Positions 56,238-64,000 of a stretch of 64,000 nt of DNA are shown here, in pieces. The translations under genes and the position numbers were made by a program. Origin of the DNA: an uncultured Commensalibacter sp. (GTDB taxonomy: Bacteria; Pseudomonadota; Alphaproteobacteria; Acetobacterales; Acetobacteraceae). The notes beneath the pieces were generated by a model. The model saw only the letters and a program-made list of their open reading frames with translations, had not been told where the DNA came from and did no database searches. Where the stretch lies: contig CALYOP010000001.1 in assembly GCA_945266285.1 (NCBI GenBank), positions 248,001 to 312,000 on the forward strand, written 5' to 3'. Numbering within the stretch: position 1 is the first letter of the stretch; the number at the start of each line of letters is the position of its first letter.

Positions 56238-57155
56238 ATGACGGTTTCCTCTTCTGAGGCAGAAAAAAATCAAATGCTTCTTGATTCCTTAACCAACCGT
56301 GCATCCGCGATTGAACATACTTTAGATAAGCTTCTTCCACGCGTAAAAAGTGGCGAAGCAAACTTAATTGAAGCGATGCGTTATGCTGTTCTAGGTGGAG
56401 GGAAACGCCTTAGAGGGTATATGGTTACCGAGGTTTCTAAACTTTTTAATGTTGATGAAATTAACGCTCTACACGTTGCAGCATCGGTTGAAATGCTCCA
56501 CGCCTATTCCTTAATTCATGATGACTTACCAGCCATGGATGATGATGATTTGCGTCGTGGCAAACCTTCTACACATAAACAATTTGGTGAAGCTACGGCT
56601 ATTTTAGCTGGGGATGCATTACAAACCAAGGCATTTGAAGTCTTATCTTTAATTGATACTCATGAATCAGCAGCTATTCGTATTGAATTAGTAAAATCTC
56701 TTGCGCAAGCAAGTGGTGATCAAGGCATGGTTGGCGGCCAATTAATTGATATGGAAGGTGAAAATCGTCATTTAACACTTCCAGAAGTCCTTAATTTACA
56801 TGCCATGAAAACAGGACGGTTGATTTGTTATTCTGCCGAAGCAGGTGCTATTCTTGGTCAAGCTTCAGAGAAACAACATCATCATATTATAAGCTACGGT
56901 CGTGATCTTGGAACAGCCTTTCAAATTGCCGATGATGTATTAGATACTACAGCCAGTGCTGAAGAACTCGGCAAAACCGTAGGTAAAGATAGTGCCGCAG
57001 GAAAATCAACTTTCGTTTCGCTTTTAGGTATTGATGACGCCAAGAAAGAAGCTCAACGCTTAGTTAACCGTGCAATCCATCATCTTGAACCTTTTGGCAA
57101 AGAAGCTGATAATCTTCGTGCTTTGGCTGAATATGTAATCACACGTAAAAGCTAA
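56238..57155 (+). CDS. ispA: Farnesyl diphosphate synthase (polyprenyl synthetase)
   Basis: 305 residues; builds geranyl and farnesyl diphosphate from IPP and DMAPP. First aspartate-rich motif HDDLPAMDDDDLRRGKPSTH and second motif DDVLDTTA are intact, with GGGKRLRGYM for diphosphate binding. The acidic first motif matches bacterial FPP synthase. The usual partner dxs is not next to it; tlyA follows 61 bases downstream. Confidence 0.93.
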   Translation: MTVSSSEAEKNQMLLDSLTNRASAIEHTLDKLLPRVKSGEANLIEAMRYAVLGGGKRLRGYMVTEVSKLFNVDEINALHVAASVEMLHAYSLIHDDLPAMDDDDLRRGKPSTHKQFGEATAILAGDALQTKAFEVLSLIDTHESAAIRIELVKSLAQASGDQGMVGGQLIDMEGENRHLTLPEVLNLHAMKTGRLICYSAEAGAILGQASEKQHHHIISYGRDLGTAFQIADDVLDTTASAEELGKTVGKDSAAGKSTFVSLLGIDDAKKEAQRLVNRAIHHLEPFGKEADNLRALAEYVITRKS

Positions 57156-57216
57156 AAGATGAATTGAATCTTTTTTATTATAAGATACATTTTATCGATA
57201 TTATTTGTGATCAAAT

Positions 57217-57972
57217 ATGAGTTCTAAAAAACGAGCAGATATTTTACTGGTTGAGCGCGGATTGGTAGAAAGCCGCGCTAAAGCTCAGGCTCTGATTTTA
57301 GCAGGATTAGTATATCGAAACGAACAACGCGTTAATAAAGCTGGTGATATGCTTGCTGAGGATGCACCTCTAACCGTTAGAGGCCAACCTCATCCATGGG
57401 TTTCACGCGGTGGAATCAAACTTGCGCATGCGTTAGAGCATTTTAACCTCTCTCCAGCAGGTTCGACCTGTTTGGATGTTGGAGCTTCAACCGGTGGCTT
57501 TACGGATGTTCTGCTAACGCACCATGCAAAAAAAGTCTATGCCGTTGATGTTGGTCAAGGACAATTAGCATGGAAACTCAGAAATGATCCCAAAGTTGTC
57601 GTTAAAGAAAAATGTAATGCTCGTTATTTAACCAATGAGATTATTCCCGATCCAATTCAAGTCATTGTATGCGATGCGAGCTTTATCAGTTTAAAAACAG
57701 TCCTTCCAGCAGCATTATCGCTTTGTCAACCTGATGGTTGGGCGGTGGCTTTGATCAAACCTCAATTTGAAGCAGGTCGAGAACATATTGGTTCTAAGGG
57801 GGTCGTTCGTGATCCCGCTATTCATAAATTTGTTTGCGAAGATATCCAAACATGGTGGGAAACGCTACCTGGTTGGGAAATCATCGGTGTGGAACCTAGC
57901 CCTATTACTGGTCCAGAAGGAAATCACGAATTTCTAATAGCCGCACGACGCTATATTACAGAAGATACTTGA
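57217..57972 (+). CDS. tlyA: TlyA family rRNA 2'-O-methyltransferase
   Basis: 251 residues. An S4 RNA-binding domain (about 5-65, RADILLVERGLVESRAKAQALI) precedes an FtsJ-like SAM methyltransferase: SRGGIKLAHALEHF, CLDVGASTGGFTDVLL (SAM loop), AVDVGQGQLAWKL and a catalytic KPQFEAGRE. TlyA methylates 16S/23S rRNA and was once called a haemolysin. Companion of ispA as in many alphaproteobacteria. Confidence 0.92.
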   Translation: MSSKKRADILLVERGLVESRAKAQALILAGLVYRNEQRVNKAGDMLAEDAPLTVRGQPHPWVSRGGIKLAHALEHFNLSPAGSTCLDVGASTGGFTDVLLTHHAKKVYAVDVGQGQLAWKLRNDPKVVVKEKCNARYLTNEIIPDPIQVIVCDASFISLKTVLPAALSLCQPDGWAVALIKPQFEAGREHIGSKGVVRDPAIHKFVCEDIQTWWETLPGWEIIGVEPSPITGPEGNHEFLIAARRYITEDT

Positions 57973-58050
57973 TCTTCGAAAAAGAATAGTTCAATTTCCT
58001 TGCAGTATGGAAACAATTAAAAAGATATTCATGATAAGGATTCTTACTAC

Positions 58051-59070
58051 ATGACTACGAATGGTGGTGAACGACTACTTCTCAATGTATCACCATTGCG
58101 AATAGATCATTATTTCTTACGTTCAGTTCAAAAAGAAGATGCCGATTCCATTCACGCTTTGATTAATGATTGGAATGTGGCACGCATGCTGAGCAATTCC
58201 CCTTTCCCTTATCCCAAAGATCAGCTTAATAAATGGATAGATGTCATTACAAAGCAAATTAGCAAAGGGGAAGCTTATCATTTTTCAATTATTGATGAAG
58301 CATCTGCAGATAAAAAGTTAGTTGGATGTATAGGGTTACGTATCGATAAAGCGAATCGTTGTGCCAAAATAGGCTATTGGATTGGGCAAAAATTCTGGAA
58401 ACAAGGTATAGCAAAAAAGGCCTTACAACGGATCAGCTCGTGGGCTTTGGCAACACTAGATATCGATTATTTATATGCGACATCTGCCAAAGATAATACG
58501 GCGTCAATTAAGGTTTTATCTAATTGTGGATACCATCAATATGGCACGGGGAAAGAAAAATTCATTGCTCGTGGTATTGAAGAACCCGTCATACATTTTG
58601 CCTTACAACGCGAAGATATCTGCAAACAAAATGCTAACACTACCCTCGGTTCCAATAATTCAAGCAAACCTATTTTATTAGTTGTTGCTGCTGCACTTAT
58701 TGACGTTGAAGGCCGTCTTTTACTTGCAAAAAGGCCAGAAGGTAAAGCGATGGCTGGGCTTTGGGAATTTCCAGGAGGTAAAGTCGAACCAGGAGAAAGC
58801 CCCGAAGCTGCTTTAATCCGTGAACTAAAAGAAGAACTTGGTATTGATGTTTCACGTAGCTGTTTGGCCCCTTTTACCTTTATATCCTATAGTTACGAAG
58901 AATTTCACCTTATAATGCCGCTTTATGTCTGTCACCGTTGGCAAAATACACCGGAACCCAAAGAAGGACAGCAAGCTCTTGCTTGGGTTAAAGCCCAGGA
59001 TCTGGATAAATATCTGGTAATGGAAGCCGACCGACCGATGATACCTTTTTTAAAAGACTTGCTCTTTTAA
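58051..59070 (+). CDS. Fusion of GNAT acetyltransferase and Nudix (MutT-like) hydrolase
   Basis: 339 residues. Residues about 14-185 form a GNAT domain of the RimJ/RimL type (KEDADSIHALINDWNVARMLSNSPFPYP, then RCAKIGYWIGQKFWKQGIAKKALQRI). Residues about 205-339 form a Nudix hydrolase with the full box GGKVEPGESPEAALIRELKEELGI-type signature (GX5EX7REUXEEXGU seen as GKVEPGESPEAALI and RELKEELG). The second half probably removes 8-oxo-dGTP. The pairing is known in related alphaproteobacteria; why the activities are joined is unclear. Its end overlaps the convergent SMP-30 gene by 21 bases. Confidence 0.88.
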   Translation: MTTNGGERLLLNVSPLRIDHYFLRSVQKEDADSIHALINDWNVARMLSNSPFPYPKDQLNKWIDVITKQISKGEAYHFSIIDEASADKKLVGCIGLRIDKANRCAKIGYWIGQKFWKQGIAKKALQRISSWALATLDIDYLYATSAKDNTASIKVLSNCGYHQYGTGKEKFIARGIEEPVIHFALQREDICKQNANTTLGSNNSSKPILLVVAAALIDVEGRLLLAKRPEGKAMAGLWEFPGGKVEPGESPEAALIRELKEELGIDVSRSCLAPFTFISYSYEEFHLIMPLYVCHRWQNTPEPKEGQQALAWVKAQDLDKYLVMEADRPMIPFLKDLLF

Positions 59071-59985
59071 ATTTGCTTTAGATGGTACCGAAAAAGGTTT
59101 TTGTGGTCTTCCGGGAATAGAAACTTTAAATGAAAATAAACCTCCCGCTAAAGGGTATTTAACCAGGTCTTTTGCATCAATTCCTCGGGTTGCAGTTGTA
59201 ACAAATGCCGTCGTCAGATCAGGACCACCAAATGCAACCTTTGTCACATTAGGGCACGGGAAAGGAATTACTTCGCGTAATTCGCCATCTTTTGAATAGA
59301 ATTGCATTTGATGCCCGCCATATAAACAAACCCAAATATTCCCCTCTTTATCCATCCCCATTCCATCTGGACAGCCTTCTTCTACCTTAACCAGAAGTTC
59401 TTTATTTGATAAATTACCATCTTCATCGACCTCAAAACGATACATATGCTGTTCTGGTGTATGATTATGATAAAGAACCTTACCATCTGGAGAGACTAAG
59501 GGGCCGTTCGGCACGACATATCCCTGATCCTGACAACTTATTCTTGGGTTATTTTCTTCCCAATCCAACAAGAATAACGAACCATTTGGTTCTTCTTCTT
59601 CCGCATCCATATTGCTAAACCAAAGCCGCCCTTGCGCATCAACATATGCATCATTAAGACGCGTATTTGAAAAATCTATTTTGCTCTTTTGTCCTGTAAG
59701 ATTTATCCACAAATCCATTCGGCCCGTTTTGGGATTAAACCAATATAATTCTTTATCTATTCCTACCACAAATTTTTCATTCGTCGATGCCACGATGAAA
59801 CAAGGTTTTCCTGGTGAATCCCAGCTTAATTTCGTATCGGATGCCGGATCATAACGATGGATTTTCTGACCAAAAACATCAACAAAATATAGGGCCTGTT
59901 CTGACTCAACCCAAATTGGTGCTTCGCCTAATTGTGCTTTCAGATCCCATATACATTCTGGATTTAACGGCTTTTTATGTGTCAT
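59050..59985 (-). CDS. SMP-30/gluconolactonase family protein with altered metal site
   Basis: 311 residues, six-bladed propeller family of metal-dependent lactonases. Two ligands are recognisable, Glu21 (LGEAPIW) and Asn160 (VPNGPLVSPDG), with Asn111 (RLNDAYVDAQGRLWFSN) at the substrate site. The third ligand, normally Asp in the LYHxDT-type strand, reads LYHNHT, so His175 stands in its place. PDGMGMDKEGNIWVCLYGG follows as expected. It could still be a lactonase in sugar-acid metabolism, typical for acetic acid bacteria, or have another activity. Cytosolic, no signal peptide. Divergent from cinA across a nested dyad. Confidence 0.82.
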   Translation of the reverse strand: MTHKKPLNPECIWDLKAQLGEAPIWVESEQALYFVDVFGQKIHRYDPASDTKLSWDSPGKPCFIVASTNEKFVVGIDKELYWFNPKTGRMDLWINLTGQKSKIDFSNTRLNDAYVDAQGRLWFSNMDAEEEEPNGSLFLLDWEENNPRISCQDQGYVVPNGPLVSPDGKVLYHNHTPEQHMYRFEVDEDGNLSNKELLVKVEEGCPDGMGMDKEGNIWVCLYGGHQMQFYSKDGELREVIPFPCPNVTKVAFGGPDLTTAFVTTATRGIDAKDLVKYPLAGGLFSFKVSIPGRPQKPFSVPSKANLKEQVF

Positions 59986-59994
59986 AATGATCCT

Positions 59995-60027
59995 CGTTAT
60001 TCATTATATGATGATCATAATATAACG
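59995..60027. promoter_or_regulatory. Nested dyads between the SMP-30 gene and cinA
   Basis: A perfect TATGAT-G-ATCATA palindrome (60007-60019) lies inside CGTTAT (59995-60000) and ATAACG (60022-60027). It starts ten bases before the SMP-30 start codon and so could block its transcription or translation. Confidence 0.4.
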
Positions 60028-60076
60028 AATTCAAAATGAATAAATAGATTATTTCTGAAAATAATAGGAGCGTTTC

Positions 60077-60838
60077 GTGAATAAAACTGCTGGAATAATT
60101 ATTATCGGAAACGAAATTCTTTCTGGCCGAACCCAAGATGTGAATGTGGCTTATATTGCTCGCCGATTAGCCGATTTAGGTATTCAACTTAAAGAAGTTC
60201 GTATCATCCCTGATGATGTTTCTATCATCATTGATACCGTCAACAAAACACGTGCAGCTTTTGATTATGTTTTTACAACCGGCGGCATTGGTCCAACGCA
60301 TGATGATATTACTTCTGATTGTATTGCCGCAGCTTTTGGGGTCCCTAATGAAATTCATGAACCGTCTTTTAAACTTTTAGAATCGCATTATGGTAAAGAA
60401 AACTTCAATGCTGCACGACAACGTATGGCTCATTTACCCCGTGGAGCAGAACCTATTGTAAATCTCGTTTCACTCGCACCAGGTTATAGGATCGGTAATG
60501 TTTATGTCATGGCAGGCGTGCCAAGAATTATGCAGGCAATGTTTGAACAAATTGCACCTACCTTACAACACGGTCAGCCCATTATTTCAAAAAGCTGTTA
60601 TGGTTATAACGTAACAGAAGGTCAGATCGCTCACGATCTTACGGATACTCAAAATCAGTTTCCTCAAGTCGATATTGGCTCTTACCCTTTCTATGAATCC
60701 AAAGAAAAACACGGCGTCACCTTGGTCATAAAAGGACAAGATCAACGCGCTGTAAATCAAGCATTCGAATCGGTTTACAAATTGTTACAAAAAAACGGGT
60801 TTAATCCTTGTGAAGGTGAACCCGTTTTAAATAATTAA
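60077..60838 (+). CDS. CinA N-terminal-type protein (MoCF domain)
   Basis: 253 residues; competence/damage-inducible protein A without the C-terminal deamidase. The start is GTG with AGGAG eight bases upstream. AGIIIIGNEILSGRTQD and FTTGGIGPTHDDIT are the molybdopterin-binding-fold signatures; MAGVPRIMQAMFE follows. In full-length CinA this domain is a pyrophosphatase of the NMN/ADP-ribose recycling route; that role is plausible here. Ends four bases inside the convergent accA gene and contains its terminator. Confidence 0.88.
   Translation: MNKTAGIIIIGNEILSGRTQDVNVAYIARRLADLGIQLKEVRIIPDDVSIIIDTVNKTRAAFDYVFTTGGIGPTHDDITSDCIAAAFGVPNEIHEPSFKLLESHYGKENFNAARQRMAHLPRGAEPIVNLVSLAPGYRIGNVYVMAGVPRIMQAMFEQIAPTLQHGQPIISKSCYGYNVTEGQIAHDLTDTQNQFPQVDIGSYPFYESKEKHGVTLVIKGQDQRAVNQAFESVYKLLQKNGFNPCEGEPVLNN
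60792..60828. terminator. Terminator within the cinA 3' end, serving accA
   Basis: AAAACGGGTT (60792-60801) pairs perfectly with AACCCGTTTT (60819-60828); an inner CCTT-GTG-AAGG hairpin fills the loop. On the minus strand a run of seven T follows, fitting an accA terminator that lies wholly inside the cinA reading frame. Confidence 0.65.
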
Positions 60839-61791
60839 GAAAGATCTTCCCGTCCCATTGCCAAAAACTTATCCCGCCTTTTCGCCTGTAATATAGGCGC
60901 GGGATATGATGAAACTTCGGAAAGCGCTTCTACTAATGCTGCATCCACACTTTCAATCATCGTTGTTGGATCGCGTTGTGCTCCACCAACAGGTTCGGAG
61001 ATTATCGTATCAATTAATTTAAGACGAGATAAATCCTGCGCTGTCAAACATAAAGCGCCAGCAGCTTGCGCTGCTTGTGTTGCATCGCGCCATAAAATCG
61101 AAGAACATGCTTCGGGCGAAATGACCGAATAAATAGCATGCTCTAACATAAGGATTTTATCACCCGTTGCCAAAGCAATTGCACCACCGGATCCACCTTC
61201 ACCAATAATTACTGCAATAATTGGTACCGAAGATCGAAAGCAAGTTTCCATTGATCGTGCAATCGCCTCAGCCTGTCCGCGTTGTTCTGCATCAATTCCA
61301 GGCCATGCACCCGGTGTATCAACAAGCGTGATCACAGGTATATTAAACTGTCCTGCCATCCGCATTAAACGTTGTGCTTTTCGGTAACCTTCTGGTCTCG
61401 CCATACCAAAATTATGAACAAGCCGCGTATCAAGATCCGCACCACGTTCAATGCCAATCACCATGACCGTTTGATCATGGAAACGTCCCAATCCACCAAT
61501 AACAGCCTTATCTTCGGCAAACAGACGATCACCAGCTAAAGGAGTGAAATCCGTGATTAGTGCTTTGATATAGTCCGAGGCATGCGGACGTTGCGCGTGG
61601 CGGGCCACTTGCACTTTTTGCCACGGCGTTAGCTTTGCATAGATTGCCCTTAACTGTTTTTCAGCTTTTTCTGCAAGACGGCTAACTTCTTCAGTTATAT
61701 TAACATCCGAAGACTGTCCTACATTTTGCAGTTCAACAATCTTGTTTTCGAGCTCAGCTACAGGTTTTTCAAAATCTAAAAATTGGCGCAT
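60835..61791 (-). CDS. accA: Acetyl-CoA carboxylase carboxyltransferase subunit alpha
   Basis: 318 residues from the ATG at 61791 (MRQFLDFEKPVAELE, the normal AccA start; an upstream ATG would add 12 unusual residues). With AccD it transfers CO2 from biotin to acetyl-CoA for fatty-acid synthesis. MARPEGYRKAQRLMRMAGQF, TLVDTPGAWPGIDAE and GEGGSGGAIALATGD are signatures. Downstream of xerD by about 80 bases. Confidence 0.94.
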   Translation of the reverse strand: MRQFLDFEKPVAELENKIVELQNVGQSSDVNITEEVSRLAEKAEKQLRAIYAKLTPWQKVQVARHAQRPHASDYIKALITDFTPLAGDRLFAEDKAVIGGLGRFHDQTVMVIGIERGADLDTRLVHNFGMARPEGYRKAQRLMRMAGQFNIPVITLVDTPGAWPGIDAEQRGQAEAIARSMETCFRSSVPIIAVIIGEGGSGGAIALATGDKILMLEHAIYSVISPEACSSILWRDATQAAQAAGALCLTAQDLSRLKLIDTIISEPVGGAQRDPTTMIESVDAALVEALSEVSSYPAPILQAKRRDKFLAMGREDLS

Positions 61792-61869
61792 AATTTTGGG
61801 CAATAGCATATAGTGGATGTAAAGCAATAGTTTTTAAGATAAAAAACAACTTATTTTGAACAAATTATA

Positions 61870-62778
61870 TCAAATTTTCGCGGTCTTACGTGCCAATGGG
61901 TGATAGTTCTTGACAATTTGTTGTAAATGTTCGGTTTGCACATGCGTATAAATTTGTGTTGTTGAAATATCCGAATGTCCCAGCATCATTTGCAAAGAAC
62001 GCAAATCGGCTCCATGTGCCAACATGTGACTCGCAAATGAATGCCGTAAAACATGGGGAGATAAACGTTCAGGGTCAATATCTGCCTTTAAACAAACATC
62101 GTAAAGAATCTTATCGAATCCTTGACGCGTTAGATGGTGCAAAGAATCACGACCTGGAAATAAATAAGGACTTTTTAACCCCTTATCTTCTATTTTTAGC
62201 CTTAATGCTGCTTTAACAGCGTCCTCTGAGAGCGGAATTAATCGCTCTTTTCCCCCTTTTCCATAAACTCTTAAAATTTGTGTTTTACTGCTAATGCTTT
62301 CACGACGCAGACTCAATAATTCAGAAATACGTAAACCAGCACTATATAAAATTTCCAAAGCGGCTTGTGCTACTAAAGCACGACGGGGTTGATCAAGTAA
62401 CATACTAGCTTCGAGCAAAGTATTTACTTCTGCTTCCGTCAAATATTTGGGCAAATTCTTTGGTATGTTTGGCGATTGTAGCAAATGTGTTGGATCATCA
62501 TCCCGAATAGCTTCTCGTACCAGAAAAATATAAAACTGTTTAAAGCAAGAAAGCCTACGTGCTGCTGTTCGGGCAGAACTGCCACTATTACTTAAAGTTT
62601 CAAAATAACGCTGTATATCAACTTGTAATGCTGTTTCTAAAGACAAAGGCGGATTTTGATGCTCAAGAAAGTTCGTCAGTTCTTGAAGATCAGTCCGATA
62701 AGCCTTCAAAGTATTGCTGGCTACTCCTTTTTCAGCAGCCAGCATTTCCAGAAAAGACTCTATCCTGGCATTCATCAT
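61870..62778 (-). CDS. xerD: Site-specific tyrosine recombinase XerD
   Basis: 302 residues; with XerC resolves chromosome dimers at dif. The N-terminal SAM-like domain is ESFLEMLAAEKGVASNTLKAY. Catalytic residues: Arg in YSAGLRISELLSL, Lys in the VYGKGGKERLIPL turn, HVLRHSFASHML (His-x2-Arg), His in LGHSDISTTQ and nucleophile Tyr277 in TQIYTHV. Named XerD over XerC on its position next to aroK. The start overlaps the preceding gene by four bases (ATGA). Confidence 0.9.
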   Translation of the reverse strand: MMNARIESFLEMLAAEKGVASNTLKAYRTDLQELTNFLEHQNPPLSLETALQVDIQRYFETLSNSGSSARTAARRLSCFKQFYIFLVREAIRDDDPTHLLQSPNIPKNLPKYLTEAEVNTLLEASMLLDQPRRALVAQAALEILYSAGLRISELLSLRRESISSKTQILRVYGKGGKERLIPLSEDAVKAALRLKIEDKGLKSPYLFPGRDSLHHLTRQGFDKILYDVCLKADIDPERLSPHVLRHSFASHMLAHGADLRSLQMMLGHSDISTTQIYTHVQTEHLQQIVKNYHPLARKTAKI

Positions 62779-63245
62779 GGATGTGCCGGAGCAGAAACTG
62801 CAGGAGCCGTTACTGGCGGATTAACCGGAGCTACAATAGGCGATGCAGATGGCACGACAGCTGCATTCCCAGGAACTTGTCCCGAAGGTGATACAACAAT
62901 CGGAGGACTGACAGGCGCAGCGGGAGCAACGGGTGGCGTAGCAGGAACGGTAGGTGTTACTACAGCAGGATTATTTGGCGCATTCGTTGATGATCCTGGA
63001 ACCGTAACCGGTTGAGTGCCAGAAGTTGTAGGTGCAACCGCCATAGGGGGAACCTGTAACGATTGTGCATTCGGCATAATTACAGGTAATTTTGGTGTTT
63101 GAACTTGAGGTTTGAATTTTTCAACAGGAAGAACCTTATGAACTTCTTTTAAAGGCATTTCTGGCGTTTTAAGTCCAACCACTATGATTGCACCGATCAG
63201 CAATACGACAATAAGACTTAAAACAACAAGCAATAACCGACGCAT
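62775..63245 (-). CDS. Small proline/valine-rich membrane-anchored protein
   Basis: 156 residues: one N-terminal membrane helix (about 5-25, LLVVLSLIVVLLIGAIIVVGL), then a periplasmic tail of Pro, Ala, Val, Ser and Thr with repeated PVxPP-like motifs (PATPPVAPAAPVSPP). Such a tail is extended and may span the periplasm like TonB-type linkers, but no TonB domain is seen. It is translationally coupled to xerD by an ATGA overlap. No family recognised. Confidence 0.65.
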   Translation of the reverse strand: MRRLLLVVLSLIVVLLIGAIIVVGLKTPEMPLKEVHKVLPVEKFKPQVQTPKLPVIMPNAQSLQVPPMAVAPTTSGTQPVTVPGSSTNAPNNPAVVTPTVPATPPVAPAAPVSPPIVVSPSGQVPGNAAVVPSASPIVAPVNPPVTAPAVSAPAHP

Positions 63246-63425
63246 CTTTTTTCCTTCTTAATTAGGATTTTTGCAATATATCGTTCCTATAAATTCAATA
63301 GCATTCATATTGGCATTTCGATAGATTTATTCTCTTTATTTCTTTAGTGTTTAAAATTTTGTTATGTTAACTTTTGTTTACAACAATCTTACTTTTTTAA
63401 ATTTGGCTTGCCGCGGGTGTCATCT

Positions 63426-63992
63426 ATGTCATGTGAAGCTTTATTAACAACTTTGAATCGCCCTATCGTTCTAATAGGTTTGATGGGAGCAGGAAAGACA
63501 ACGATTGGCAAAAAGCTGGCACAAAGGCTTTCTCTTCCCTTTGTCGATTCTGATATCGAAATTGAACAAACAGCTGGATGCAGCATCACTGACATTTTTG
63601 AACAATATGGAGAATCGGAATTCCGACGTATTGAACGTTGCGTCATCCGCAGATTGATTGGAGAAAAACCTCTGATCTTGGCTACGGGTGGCGGTGCTTT
63701 TATAGATTCTGAAACGCGAGCCTATCTTAAAGAAAAAGCAATAACGATCTGGTTGCATTGTCCATTAGATTTGTTGTTAGAGCGAGTCGAAAATCGTACG
63801 CATCGTCCTTTATTAAATATAGGAGATAAAAGAGCGATTCTTTTTTCACTTATGCAAACACGATATCCCATCTATGCAGAAGCAGATCTCATGGTGCAAT
63901 GTCAGAAAGTTAAAATAGAAGAATCTATAGAACAGGTATTAAAAACGCTCCAAAAGGCAAATCTTATGCAAACGCTTACGGTAAATCTTAGT
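63426..63992 (+). CDS. aroK: Shikimate kinase
   Basis: 188 residues from the ATG at 63426 to TAG at 63990; phosphorylates shikimate on the way to chorismate. P-loop GLMGAGKTT (18-26), shikimate-binding DSDIEIE (41-47), GESEFRRIE and the ATGGGAF motif are all visible, and the LID arginine lies in NRTHRPLL. It is divergent from the xerD cluster. Its last 26 bases overlap the start of aroB in another frame, so the two are coupled. Confidence 0.92.
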
Positions 63993-64000
63993 CAAACAGA
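63967..64000 (+). CDS. aroB: 3-dehydroquinate synthase, first codons only
   Basis: ATG at 63967 opens MQTLTVNLSQT and runs off the window. It overlaps the aroK end by 26 bases. The call is mostly positional: aroK-aroB is the standard order, and AroB proteins often begin with a similar hydrophobic strand. Confidence 0.55.

Noticed and set aside
63389..63758. Minus-strand frames at the right end
   Set aside because: They are antisense to aroK, whose P-loop and shikimate motifs are clear on the plus strand.

Overview
The window is an AT-rich chromosomal segment from an alphaproteobacterium, most likely a low-GC acetic acid bacterium (Acetobacteraceae; Commensalibacter-like). This is inferred from the protein families (DUF1491, DUF3035/BamF-like, DUF3293, RecX-like, GNAT-Nudix fusion), the gene neighbourhoods (argD-argF-hslO, mreBCD-mrdA-rodA, xseB-ispA-tlyA, xerD/aroK-aroB) and the AT-rich, tightly packed genes. 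It is almost entirely housekeeping DNA. I see no rRNA, tRNA, insertion sequence, prophage, CRISPR array or clear pseudogene. Both ends cut genes: the 3' part of topA at the left and the first codons of aroB at the right.

Layout. 1-9.6 kb: topA end, an S41 protease with a DUF1491 protein, an OmpA-type porin, cysK divergent from a cluster-less Rrf2 regulator, two exported proteins with basic tails, and parE. 9.6-21.3 kb: a long minus-strand block: recX, a CHAP lipoprotein, tatA, ribF, ileS, lspA, a BamF-like lipoprotein, mutL, nuoM and fumC. 21.4-25.6 kb: argD-argF, hslO and a lipoprotein. 25.6-32.1 kb, minus strand: lutABC (L-lactate oxidation), a polytopic GT-C-like membrane protein and a DsbD/ScsB-type reductase. 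32.2-37.4 kb: hrpB, an HtrA protease and an outer-membrane barrel protein. 37.4-43.6 kb, minus strand: the complete elongasome cluster mreB-mreC-mreD-mrdA-rodA plus DUF3293. 43.9-47.8 kb: two paralogous glycine-zipper lipoproteins, leuA with an attenuator-like leader, and a cell-wall amidase. 48.3-53.5 kb: RNase E, an NsrR-type regulator and aspS. 54.2-64 kb: an amino-acid permease, a TusA-like protein, xseB-ispA-tlyA, a GNAT-Nudix fusion, an SMP-30 protein, a cinA-type protein, then accA-xerD with a small proline-rich membrane protein, divergent from aroK-aroB.

The genes serve cell-envelope growth (Mre/PBP2/RodA, amidase, lipoprotein processing, Tat, OmpA), translation and RNA turnover (ileS, aspS, rne), DNA topology and repair (topA, parE, mutL, recX, xseB, xerD), and biosynthesis of cysteine, arginine, leucine, shikimate, isoprenoids, FAD and fatty acids. 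The most interesting material is regulatory: paired inverted repeats between cysK and its presumed Rrf2 regulator, a leader with hairpins before leuA, a perfect dyad filling the -35/-10 spacer of a predicted permease promoter, and nested dyads between the SMP-30 gene and cinA. Other points are a lone nuoM and an SMP-30 protein whose third metal ligand appears to be His instead of Asp. I found no convincing undescribed multi-gene system.
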